Assembly (NCBI GenBank): GCA_013289785.1
Contig: JABCZE010000137.1
Coordinates: 1-5,464, forward strand
Source: Vulcanimicrobiota bacterium
Lineage (GTDB): Bacteria > Vulcanimicrobiota > Vulcanimicrobiia > Vulcanimicrobiales > Vulcanimicrobiaceae
DNA: 5,464 nucleotides
Direction: 5' to 3'
The notes beneath the pieces are model-generated. The model did no database searches. It was not told the DNA's origin and worked only from the letters and a program-made list of their open reading frames with translations. Below are positions 1-5,464 of this stretch, one piece after another (positions within the stretch are counted from its first letter, which is position 1; each line of letters opens with the position of its first letter). Both the position numbers and the translations under genes were made by a program.

Positions 1-181
1 CGTCCTCGAGGAAGAAGTCGTGGAGCAACGTGTGAAAGAGGCGTGCGGTCTCAATGGCTCGCGTGCGACGCCCGGTCATCGGGAGGACGAGCGTTTGCCC
101 GGCGATCCGGTCGGGGAGTAGATACCAGAGGGCGGCGATCGCGCAGAGGATCGCGAGTGACCGTGCAACGAGTAACCGCAC
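1..181 (-). CDS. N-terminal part of an unrecognised membrane-anchored protein (runs off the left edge)
   Basis: An uninterrupted leftward reading frame of 60 codons starts at GTG (181-179) and leaves the window at base 1. The N-terminus is typical of a signal peptide or signal anchor: MRLLVARSLAILCAIAALWY, with basic residues first, then a hydrophobic stretch at about residues 9-22, then a polar part (TGRRTRAIETARLFHTLLHD). Third codon positions are about 80% G/C against about 68% at first positions, the pattern expected of a real gene here; the mirror-image forward frame shows the reverse. No Shine-Dalgarno precedes the GTG, and the frame stays open upstream without another ATG, GTG or TTG as far as 250, so the start is uncertain. 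I do not recognise the family. If real, it is transcribed divergently from the mutase cluster. Confidence 0.45.
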   Translation of the reverse strand, partial: MRLLVARSLAILCAIAALWYLLPDRIAGQTLVLPMTGRRTRAIETARLFHTLLHDFFLED

Positions 182-204
182 TATGGAGTTGTGTGCTTCG
201 CGCC

Positions 205-211
205 AAGGAGG
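205..211 (+). promoter_or_regulatory. Strong Shine-Dalgarno (AAGGAGG), possibly serving a 10-codon leader
   Basis: AAGGAGG is the best ribosome-binding sequence in the window, but it lies 36 nt before the ATG chosen for the GTPase gene, too far to serve it directly. Seven bases downstream is a TTG (219-221). This opens a 10-codon frame, read as MPRAANRLRR, whose TGA (249-251) overlaps the GTPase ATG as ATGA. This layout could couple translation of a leader peptide to the GTPase. It could also be chance, and no promoter elements could be placed with confidence in this gap. Confidence 0.3.
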
Positions 212-247
212 TTCGTTCTTGCCGCGAGCCGCAAACAGGCTTCGACG

Positions 248-1165
248 ATGACCGATGACGCATTGTTGCGCGATTTCGAAATGCGCAAGCCGCGCGCGCT
301 CGCGCGGGCGATCTCGTACGCGGAATCGGGCCGCGGTCGCGATATCGTGCGCGCGCTCTATTCACAGACGGGCCGCGCGCTTACGATCGGACTCACGGGA
401 CCTCCAGGCGTCGGGAAGTCGACGCTGGCCTCGGCGCTGGTCCGCAAGGCGCGCGGACTCGGTAAAAGCGTCGGCGTGATCTCCGTCGATCCGAGCTCGC
501 CGTTCTCGCACGGGGCGCTGCTCGGCGACCGCATCCGTCTCGCCGAGCACTTCACCGACGAAGCGGTCTTCATTCGCTCGATGGCGAGCCGGGGCCACCT
601 TGGCGGGCTGGCCGGCGCGACCGCCGACGCCGTCTCGCTGATGGACGCCTTTGGCTTCGACGTGATCTTAATCGAGACGGTGGGCGTCGGTCAGAGCGAG
701 ATCGCGATTGCCGAGCTCGCGCAAACGACGCTGGTCGCCTTGCAGCCCGGCAGCGGCGACTCCATTCAGGTGCTCAAGGCGGGAATCATGGAAATCGCCG
801 ACGTGTTCGTGGTCAACAAAGCCGATCACCCGATGGCCAATCAACTCCGCCGCGAGATTCGCTCGGCGATGGAGATGCTGGAGTGGAAAGGCTGGATCCC
901 CGAGCTGGTCGCCACGCAAGCGCTCGCCGGCGACGGGATCGAAGAACTTTGGGCGGCGATCCAGCGCCACATGGCTTATCTCAACGAGACCGGCGAGATC
1001 GAGGGGCGCCGCCGCAACGCGTTCGTGCACCAAGTGCGGCAACTGGCGATGGGTCGCATCGAGCGGCGCCTCGACGTTTTGCTCGAGGGCGAGAACTCCA
1101 CCGGCCTCGATCCGTACGCGGCGGCCGATCGGGTCATCTCTACGCTCGGAGTCCAGCTTCCGTAG
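248..1165 (+). CDS. meaB: MeaB/ArgK-family GTPase, chaperone of the adjacent B12-dependent acyl-CoA mutase
   Basis: This 305-residue G3E-family P-loop GTPase belongs to a group that docks on adenosylcobalamin-dependent mutases, gates cofactor delivery and promotes exchange of damaged cofactor in the cytoplasm. Visible motifs are the P-loop GPPGVGKST (residues 51-59), the switch region DPSSPFSHGALLGDRIRL (81-98), FIRSMASRGHLGGL (108-121), the G3-like ETVGVGQSE (143-151) and the guanine-specificity motif NKAD (190-193). The C-terminal part (about 240-305) is the helical dimerisation region of this family, and the length is slightly short of typical MeaB. The ATG at 248 starts next to the usual family N-terminus; GTG at 191 is in frame but would add 19 untypical residues. 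The nearest Shine-Dalgarno-like sequence is a weak AGG at 237-239. The gene ends 46 nt before the mutase catalytic subunit. Older databases call such proteins ArgK, a transport kinase; the mutase neighbours argue against that. Given the neighbouring mutase type, its partner is probably isobutyryl-CoA mutase. Confidence 0.93.
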   Translation: MTDDALLRDFEMRKPRALARAISYAESGRGRDIVRALYSQTGRALTIGLTGPPGVGKSTLASALVRKARGLGKSVGVISVDPSSPFSHGALLGDRIRLAEHFTDEAVFIRSMASRGHLGGLAGATADAVSLMDAFGFDVILIETVGVGQSEIAIAELAQTTLVALQPGSGDSIQVLKAGIMEIADVFVVNKADHPMANQLRREIRSAMEMLEWKGWIPELVATQALAGDGIEELWAAIQRHMAYLNETGEIEGRRRNAFVHQVRQLAMGRIERRLDVLLEGENSTGLDPYAAADRVISTLGVQLP

Positions 1166-1211
1166 GTTGGTTGGGGAGAATCGGGCGTTTACGTCGAAAA
1201 GCTCGGCCGCC

Positions 1212-2924
1212 ATGGCTAAGATGATCGACCGACCCAGTGGGCTGGGCGCGCAACCTACTCCGGCCTTCGAGGAGCAGCATCGTCGCTGGGAAGCCGCATC
1301 GGCTAAGGGACGGTCGCGAAAGGATCCGGGCTCGGGGGCCGTCGACCGCACGATCTCCGACGTTCCGCTAAAAGTCGTCTACGCTCCGGAGGACGTCGCC
1401 GGCCTCGACCTTGCCGAAGATCTGGCGTGGCCCGGCGAGTATCCGTACACGCGCGGCATCCATCCCAACGGCTACCGCGACCGCCTCTGGACGATGCGCC
1501 AGTTTGCCGGATTCGGTACGGCTGCGCAAACCAACGAGCGGTATCATTTCTTGCTCGAACACGGCCAGCACGGCCTTTCGGTTGCCTTCGACATGCCGAC
1601 GCTGATGGGTTACGACTCCGACGCGCCGCAGTCGCGCGGCGAAGTGGGGAAGTGCGGCGTCGCAATCGATTCGCTTGCCGACATGGAGGTGCTCTTCGAC
1701 GGCATCGACATGGGCGACATCACCACCTCGATGACGATCAACGGGCCGGCCTGCATCGCGTTGGCGCAATACATCGCCGCGGCCGAGAAGAAGGGAATCC
1801 CGCGCGCGAAGCTGGGCGGAACGCTCCAAGCCGATATTCTCAAGGAGTATATCGCGCAGAAAGAGTGGATCTTTCCCCCGCGCCCGCACATGCGCATCAT
1901 CGTGGACATGATCCAGTTCTGCACGCGCGAAATGCCGAAGTGGAACACGATCTCGATCTCGGGTTATCACATTCGCGAAGCGGGCTCGACCGCCGCGCAG
2001 GAGCTGGCGTTCACGCTGGCCGACGGGTTTGCGTACGTCGAAGCCTGCATGGCCGCCGGAATGGACGTGGACTCGTTTGCCGGGCGCCTTTCGTTCTTCT
2101 TCAACTCGCATATCGACTTTTTCGAAGAGATCGCGAAGTTCCGGGCGGCGCGCCGAATCTATGCGCGCCACATGCGCGAGAAGTACGGTGCGAAGGACAC
2201 GCGTTCGTGGCAGCTTCGCTTCCACACGCAGACCGCCGGCTGCAGCGCGACCGCACAACAGCCGGAGAACAACATCGTTCGCGTCGCGTTCGAAGCGATG
2301 GCCGCCGTGCTCGGCGGCACGCAATCGCTGCACACCAACTCGATGGACGAAGTCTTGGCGCTGCCGTCGGAAAAATCCGTCGAGATCGCGCTGCGCACGC
2401 AACAGGTCTTGGCCTACGAAACCAACGTGACCAACGTGGTCGACCCACTTGGCGGCTCGTACTACGTCGAAGCGCTGACCGAAGAAATGGAGGCTCAGGC
2501 AGAGAGCTATTTCGCTCAAATCGCCGAGTACGGCGGCGTGATCGAAGCGATCGAATCCGGCTTCTTCCAACGAGAGATTGCCGAAGCCAGCTACCGCTAC
2601 CAGCGTTCGATCGAAACGCGCGACCGCGTGATCGTCGGCGTGAACGCTTTCGTCAAGGAGGACGAACCGGAAAATATCGACTTGTTGAAGATCACGGAGG
2701 AGACCGAGCGCGGGCAGGCCGCCTCGGTACGAGACTTACGCACGAAGCGTGACGATGCCGCGGTGCGGCGTACGCTCGAAAGCCTGCGAGCCGCCTGCCG
2801 CGATCCGAAGGATAACTTGATGCCGCACTTGATCGACTGCGTCAACACCTACGCTACCGAGGGCGAGATCGTCGAAGCGATGGCGAGCGTGTATGGGCGC
2901 TATACGGAAAGAGCGGTGCTATGA
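1212..2924 (+). CDS. icmA: B12-dependent acyl-CoA mutase catalytic subunit, isobutyryl-CoA mutase type
   Basis: This 570-residue protein is the substrate-binding TIM-barrel subunit of an adenosylcobalamin-dependent mutase. It lacks a B12-binding domain, which is encoded separately by icmB; the length fits stand-alone IcmA-type subunits. Conserved blocks are TMRQFAGFGTAAQTNERY (94-111), GLSVAFDMPTLMGYDSD (121-137), LKEYIAQKEWIFPP (210-223), SISGYHIREAGSTAAQELAF (248-267), LRFHTQTAG (335-343) and LGGTQSLHTNSMDE (367-380). Aligned by eye and memory to Propionibacterium methylmalonyl-CoA mutase, His253 matches catalytic His244, Phe98 matches Tyr89 and Gln216 matches Arg207. Phe/Gln is the isobutyryl-CoA mutase pair. 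The expected reaction is isobutyryl-CoA to n-butyryl-CoA, used around valine and butyrate metabolism. The 2-hydroxyisobutyryl-CoA mutase markers (Ile and Asp) are absent: these positions are Phe98 and Phe126. ATG 1212 was chosen because the residues before it look non-family, although its ribosome site is weak; ATG 1221 is also possible. The stop overlaps the next small gene as ATGA. A related substrate such as pivalyl-CoA cannot be excluded. Confidence 0.92.
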   Translation: MAKMIDRPSGLGAQPTPAFEEQHRRWEAASAKGRSRKDPGSGAVDRTISDVPLKVVYAPEDVAGLDLAEDLAWPGEYPYTRGIHPNGYRDRLWTMRQFAGFGTAAQTNERYHFLLEHGQHGLSVAFDMPTLMGYDSDAPQSRGEVGKCGVAIDSLADMEVLFDGIDMGDITTSMTINGPACIALAQYIAAAEKKGIPRAKLGGTLQADILKEYIAQKEWIFPPRPHMRIIVDMIQFCTREMPKWNTISISGYHIREAGSTAAQELAFTLADGFAYVEACMAAGMDVDSFAGRLSFFFNSHIDFFEEIAKFRAARRIYARHMREKYGAKDTRSWQLRFHTQTAGCSATAQQPENNIVRVAFEAMAAVLGGTQSLHTNSMDEVLALPSEKSVEIALRTQQVLAYETNVTNVVDPLGGSYYVEALTEEMEAQAESYFAQIAEYGGVIEAIESGFFQREIAEASYRYQRSIETRDRVIVGVNAFVKEDEPENIDLLKITEETERGQAASVRDLRTKRDDAAVRRTLESLRAACRDPKDNLMPHLIDCVNTYATEGEIVEAMASVYGRYTERAVL

Positions 2925-3079
2925 CGGAGCGAGAGATGTTCGAATCCGACCTTGAAGTCCACCGCGTGCGCCGTACGCTGGCGCAGGTGAAGCGGAAGCT
3001 CGAAGAGGCACTTCACTTGAGCCGCCGCCAAGATGAGATGCGAGATGAACGAACGGCCACTACGCGTCGTCATCGCTAA
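2921..3079 (+). CDS. Small predicted coiled-coil protein between the mutase subunits (52 aa, unrecognised)
   Basis: This short open frame begins at an ATG overlapping the icmA stop (ATGA at 2921-2924), a typical arrangement for translational coupling, and ends at TAA 3077-3079, inside icmB. It is the only rightward frame without a stop across the 2925-3032 interval. The product starts [20 protein letters not shown], is highly charged (14 Arg/Lys, 11 Asp/Glu) and should be one long helix. Val13, Val16, Leu20, Val23, Leu27, Ala30 and Ser34 fall on alternating 3-4 residue spacing, as in a coiled coil. There is no signal peptide, membrane segment or cysteine. I know no family for it. Its position matches the linker that joins catalytic and B12 domains in fused mutases, so a role in subunit assembly, or simply in coupling translation to icmB, is conceivable. 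The last 12-15 codons overlap icmB and may be constrained by that gene. Confidence 0.6.
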   Translation: MTEREMFESDLEVHRVRRTLAQVKRKLEEALHLSRRQDEMRDERTATTRRHR

Positions 3080-3461
3080 AGCCGGCCTCGACGGTCACGA
3101 CCGCGGAGCGAAGGTGATCGCGCGCGCGTTGCGCGACGCCGGCATGGAAGTGATTTATACTGGACTCTTCCAGGCGCCCGAACAGATCGTGCAGACGGCC
3201 GTGCAGGAAGATGCCGACGGCATCGGCCTTTCGATTCTGTCGGGCGCGCACATGACGCTCTTTCCGCTAGTCGTCGAGCAGCTCAAAGCACAAGATGCGG
3301 GCGACATCGTCTTTTTCGGCGGCGGGACGATTCCGCCCGAGGACGCCAGACGGCTCAAAGAGCTTGGAGTCCGCGAGATCTTCACGCCGGGCGCGCCGCT
3401 GCAAACGATCGTGGACTTCGTGACGCGCGAGTGCGGTAAGCGAAGAACGCCTGCGGCTTAA
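3045..3461 (+). CDS. icmB: B12-binding small subunit of the acyl-CoA mutase (isobutyryl-CoA mutase type)
   Basis: This 138-residue protein is a single Rossmann-like cobalamin-binding domain that pairs with the catalytic subunit. It shows the full base-off/His-on signature: DGHDRG (residues 16-21), in which His18 is the lower cobalt ligand; SIL (63-65); and GGG (92-94). Lys12 and Asp16 match the residues that support the ligand histidine in methylmalonyl-CoA mutase (Lys604, Asp608). Blocks such as [20 protein letters not shown] and GLSILSGAH resemble Streptomyces IcmB as I remember it, and the length also fits. The start could be ATG 3045, giving [12 protein letters not shown], or in-frame ATG 3033, four codons earlier; neither has a clear ribosome site. 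Both lie inside the small coiled-coil gene, so translation may depend on ribosomes arriving from upstream. gltX begins 6 nt after the stop. Confidence 0.93.
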   Translation: MNERPLRVVIAKAGLDGHDRGAKVIARALRDAGMEVIYTGLFQAPEQIVQTAVQEDADGIGLSILSGAHMTLFPLVVEQLKAQDAGDIVFFGGGTIPPEDARRLKELGVREIFTPGAPLQTIVDFVTRECGKRRTPAA

Positions 3462-3467
3462 AGCATT

Positions 3468-4970
3468 TTGAATTCGACGCGAGTCCGCACGCGCGTCGCG
3501 CCGTCTCCGACCGGCGATCCGCACGTCGGTACGGCGTACGTCGCGCTGTTCAACTACTGCTTTGCGCGCCAGCACGGCGGCGACTTCATTCTGCGCATCG
3601 AGGATACGGATCGAGCGCGTAGTACGGCCGAGAGCGAAGGCGTAATCCTCGAAGCCCTGCGCTGGTGCGGCCTTGCGTGGGACGAAGGTCCCGACGTCGG
3701 CGGGCCCTTCGGCCCCTATCGGCAGAGCGAACGCTCGAGCATCTACGCTTCCTACGCGGAGCAGCTACTCGCGTCGGGCGATGCCTTCAAATGCTTCTGC
3801 ACGCCGCAGCGTTTGGAAGAGATGCGCGTCGCGCAACGCGCCGCCGGCCGGCCGTCGCGCTACGACGGGCACTGCCTCACATATTCGGCACAAGAGGTGG
3901 CGGCGCGCGAAGCCGCCGGCGAGCCCTACGTCGTGCGCTTGCGAGTTCCCGACGAAGGCGTTTGCGTCGTCAACGATATGCGGCGCGGGCCGATCGAGTT
4001 CGAGTACACCAGCGTCGACATGCAGGTTCTGGTTAAATCGGACGGCATGCCGACCTATCATCTCGCCAACGTCGTCGACGATCACTTAATGGAGATCACG
4101 CACGTCTTTCGCGGTGAAGAATGGGTCTCCAGCGCACCCAAACATTTGCTGCTTTATTCGTATTTCGGGTGGCTGCCGCCCCAGCTGCTCCATCTTCCGC
4201 TGCTGCGCAATCCCGATAAGAGCAAGCTGAGCAAACGCAAGAACCCGACTGGAATTCTCTTCTTTCGCGAGATGGGCTACCTGCCCGAGGCATTGATCAA
4301 CTTCTTGGCGCTGCTCGCCAACGCGGTGGGGGACGGCGAAGACGAGCTGTTGGATCTTCCGCAGATCGTGCAGCGCTTCAACGTCGCGCACGTGCCGATC
4401 GGCGGGCCGGTCTTCGATTTGGCGAAGCTGGATTGGCTCAACGGCCGCTACATTCGCGAGCGCCTCGATCCCGCGAGCTTCCTGCAGCGCGTGCAGGACT
4501 GGGCGGTTTCGCCGCAGCGTTTGACGCGCATCGCTACGCTTGCGGCGCCGCGCATCGAGCGCTTGAGCGATCTGGGCCCGCTGCTGGCCTTTCTTTTCTC
4601 CGGACGGCTGGCATTGACGGCGCAGTCCTTCGACAGCGCCAAACTCGACGGGCCTTCTATTCGTTGCGCGCTGAGCTTGAGCTTGACCGAGTTCGATAAG
4701 CTCGCGACCTGGAACGCCTCGACGATCGAGGGTGTGATCGCGCGGATTGCCGCCGCGCTCGGCAAAAAGCCTCGCGAGGTGGCGCGACCTTTCTACATCG
4801 CCATCACCGGCAGCCCCACCTCGATCCCGCTCTACGATTCGATGGAGCTGCTCGGGCGGGATCTCGTGCGCGAGCGGCTGCGAAACGCGCTCGATTTGCT
4901 CGGCACCCCCACGAAGCGCGAGCTGCAAGAGTGGGAATCCCTCCTGCAAAGCGCGGAGGCGGCGGTGTGA
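3468..4970 (+). CDS. gltX: Glutamate--tRNA ligase (class I, Thermus-like form)
   Basis: This enzyme attaches glutamate to tRNA-Glu using ATP in the cytoplasm; the product serves translation and, in C5-pathway organisms, tetrapyrrole synthesis. The 500-residue protein is slightly longer than the usual 470-490. The catalytic domain has the HIGH-type motif in PSPTGDPHVGTAYVALFN (12-29), FILRIEDTDRARS (40-52), GPYRQSER (82-89), PTYHLANVVDDHLMEITHVF (195-214), LLRNPDKSKLSKRK (245-258) with KLSKR as the KMSKS site, and GGPVFDLAKLDWLNGRYIRE. Cys109, Cys111 and Cys136 form a likely zinc site, but the histidine expected two residues after the third cysteine (E. coli enzyme) is Thr138. Arg362 in the APR block seems to align with Arg358 of the Thermus enzyme, which reads anticodon base C36; that would favour a Glu-specific enzyme, tentatively. 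The start is TTG 3468, since no ATG or GTG precedes the catalytic motif; the ribosome site is weak. The gene overlaps glmU by 4 nt. Confidence 0.95.
   Translation: MNSTRVRTRVAPSPTGDPHVGTAYVALFNYCFARQHGGDFILRIEDTDRARSTAESEGVILEALRWCGLAWDEGPDVGGPFGPYRQSERSSIYASYAEQLLASGDAFKCFCTPQRLEEMRVAQRAAGRPSRYDGHCLTYSAQEVAAREAAGEPYVVRLRVPDEGVCVVNDMRRGPIEFEYTSVDMQVLVKSDGMPTYHLANVVDDHLMEITHVFRGEEWVSSAPKHLLLYSYFGWLPPQLLHLPLLRNPDKSKLSKRKNPTGILFFREMGYLPEALINFLALLANAVGDGEDELLDLPQIVQRFNVAHVPIGGPVFDLAKLDWLNGRYIRERLDPASFLQRVQDWAVSPQRLTRIATLAAPRIERLSDLGPLLAFLFSGRLALTAQSFDSAKLDGPSIRCALSLSLTEFDKLATWNASTIEGVIARIAAALGKKPREVARPFYIAITGSPTSIPLYDSMELLGRDLVRERLRNALDLLGTPTKRELQEWESLLQSAEAAV
4955..4959 (+). promoter_or_regulatory. 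Shine-Dalgarno of glmU (GGAGG) inside the end of gltX
   Basis: GGAGG lies 7 nt before GTG 4967, an ideal spacing. It supports the GTG as the true start of glmU, overlapping the gltX stop as GTGA, rather than an internal ATG such as Met15. Confidence 0.7.
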
Positions 4971-5464
4971 TCCGGGCCATTGTTTTAGCCGCCGGCAAAG
5001 GCACTCGCATGAAGAGCGCGCGCACCAAGGTGCTGCACGAGATCTGCGGCCGTCCGATGCTGTGGTACGTCGTGCAGGCGCTGCGCCAGGCCGGAATCGA
5101 TGAGGTCGTCGTCGTCGTCAACGCGGAGCTGCGCGACGAGATCGAAAGCTTCGAAGTGGAGAGCGTCGTGCAAGAGGAGCAGCTGGGTACCGGGCACGCC
5201 GTTGCGGTTGCGCTCGACCGGCTCGAGCCGCGATCGGGGCGGCTGGTCGTGGTCTGCGGCGATATGCCGCTGGTCAGCGGTGAGTTGCTGGCGGGAATAG
5301 CCGGCTCGCTCGATGCCGGCGGCGATGCCGCCGCCGTTATGGCGCTGGTTACCGTCAAGATGCCCCTGCCGTCGAACTTCGGGCGCATCGTTCGCAACGA
5401 AGGGCGCGTCGAACGGATCGTGGAGGTGCGTGACGCTACCCCCGAGCAGCTCGCGATCGACGAG
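4967..5464 (+). CDS. glmU: GlmU, N-acetylglucosamine-1-phosphate uridyltransferase domain (3' part beyond the window)
   Basis: GlmU is normally a bifunctional cytoplasmic enzyme that makes UDP-N-acetylglucosamine for peptidoglycan and lipopolysaccharide. The N-terminal domain transfers UMP; a C-terminal left-handed beta-helix acetylates glucosamine-1-phosphate. Only the first 166 residues, most of the uridyltransferase domain, are visible, so the acetyltransferase half (total usually about 450 residues) cannot be confirmed. Visible motifs are the nucleotide-binding loop LAAGKGTRM (7-15) with KVLHEICGRPM (21-31), QEEQLGTGHA (69-78), the metal-binding GDMPL (98-102, Asp99) and NFGRIVR (137-143) followed by RIVEVRDAT (150-158). 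Translation starts at GTG, read as Met, within the gltX stop, with a good GGAGG 7 nt upstream, so the two genes are very likely cotranscribed and coupled. A run of five GTC codons (5105-5119) encodes a beta-strand of consecutive valines. A single-domain GlmU-like uridyltransferase is the only real alternative. Confidence 0.93.
   Translation, partial: MIRAIVLAAGKGTRMKSARTKVLHEICGRPMLWYVVQALRQAGIDEVVVVVNAELRDEIESFEVESVVQEEQLGTGHAVAVALDRLEPRSGRLVVVCGDMPLVSGELLAGIAGSLDAGGDAAAVMALVTVKMPLPSNFGRIVRNEGRVERIVEVRDATPEQLAIDE

Larger units (their letters stand above)
248..5464 (+). other. Probable single operon: GTPase, mutase subunits, small helix protein, gltX, glmU
   Basis: All genes from 248 onward share a strand, and the gaps are 46 nt, overlap (ATGA), overlap (inside the small gene), 6 nt and overlap (GTGA). 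I found no inverted repeat followed by a T-run between them. Cotranscription is therefore likely, with the promoter upstream of 248. A separate internal promoter for the essential genes gltX and glmU inside icmB cannot be excluded. Confidence 0.6.

Noticed and set aside
2..121. Rightward open frame ending TAG at 119-121, a possible C-terminus of an upstream gene (acidic start VLEEEVVEQRVKEACGL).
   Set aside because: It is the codon-register mirror of the leftward frame. Its third positions have less G/C than its first positions, opposite to the real genes here. It remains the main alternative for this edge.
191..247. GTG 191 as an earlier start for the GTPase.
   Set aside because: There is no ribosome site before it, the extra 19 residues are not family-like, and AAGGAGG would lie inside the coding region.
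182..247. Cobalamin riboswitch or clear sigma-70 promoter upstream of the B12-enzyme operon.
   Set aside because: The gap is too short for a cobalamin riboswitch and no convincing -35/-10 pair could be placed. A regulator further upstream cannot be excluded.
248..1165. Annotation as ArgK, a lysine/arginine/ornithine transport system kinase.
   Set aside because: This is a legacy name for the family; adjacency to mutase subunits and the G3E GTPase motifs support a mutase chaperone.
708..1211. N-terminal extension of icmA: its frame is open back to 708, through the GTPase gene.
   Set aside because: The extension is the out-of-frame reading of the GTPase coding sequence; the family-like protein begins near 1212.
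1368..2570. Long minus-strand open frame (400 codons) opposite icmA.
   Set aside because: It is an antisense shadow in a high-GC gene: His/Arg/Asp-rich composition, no recognisable domain, and the opposite strand is an unmistakable mutase.
4086..4949. Minus-strand open frame (287 codons) opposite gltX.
   Set aside because: It is an antisense shadow of the synthetase, without domains or plausible composition.
5105..5119. Five tandem GTC triplets, a possible microsatellite.
   Set aside because: They encode the hydrophobic beta-strand expected in the nucleotide-binding fold of GlmU at this position; five units in a GC-rich gene is unremarkable.

Overview
The window is a dense, high-GC bacterial segment. 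G/C dominates third codon positions, and GTG and TTG starts are used. At least six genes run rightward, probably as one transcription unit, after a short divergent-looking 5' region. No RNA gene, insertion sequence, CRISPR array or clear terminator is visible. I cannot name the organism. The Thermus-like form of the glutamyl-tRNA synthetase and the unusual gene order suggest a non-model, possibly deep-branching lineage. An uncultivated high-GC phylum such as Eremiobacterota is only a guess.

Layout: (a) 1-181 probably holds the 5' end of a leftward gene for a membrane-anchored protein of unknown function. (b) 182-247 is a short gap with an isolated strong Shine-Dalgarno sequence. (c) 248-3461 encodes a coenzyme-B12-dependent acyl-CoA mutase system: a MeaB-type GTPase chaperone, the catalytic subunit, a small 52-residue predicted coiled-coil protein, and the separate B12-binding subunit. 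(d) gltX (3468-4970) follows 6 nt later. (e) The first 166 codons of glmU overlap the end of gltX by 4 nt and run off the window.

The main functional point concerns the mutase. It would commonly be labelled methylmalonyl-CoA mutase, but its two best-known substrate-selecting positions are Phe98 and Gln216, not the Tyr and Arg of true methylmalonyl-CoA mutases. Phe/Gln is the isobutyryl-CoA mutase signature, and both subunits resemble IcmA and IcmB. The locus therefore probably interconverts isobutyryl-CoA and n-butyryl-CoA, with the GTPase loading and protecting the cofactor. It carries the same three parts as the fused enzyme IcmF, but as separate genes.

The most novel item is the 52-codon gene between the two mutase subunits. 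It overlaps icmA by ATGA, extends into icmB, and encodes a charged helix with a clear heptad pattern. The link to gltX and glmU may simply be compact gene packing. One speculative connection is that glutamyl-tRNA feeds tetrapyrrole, and hence B12, synthesis in organisms using the C5 pathway.
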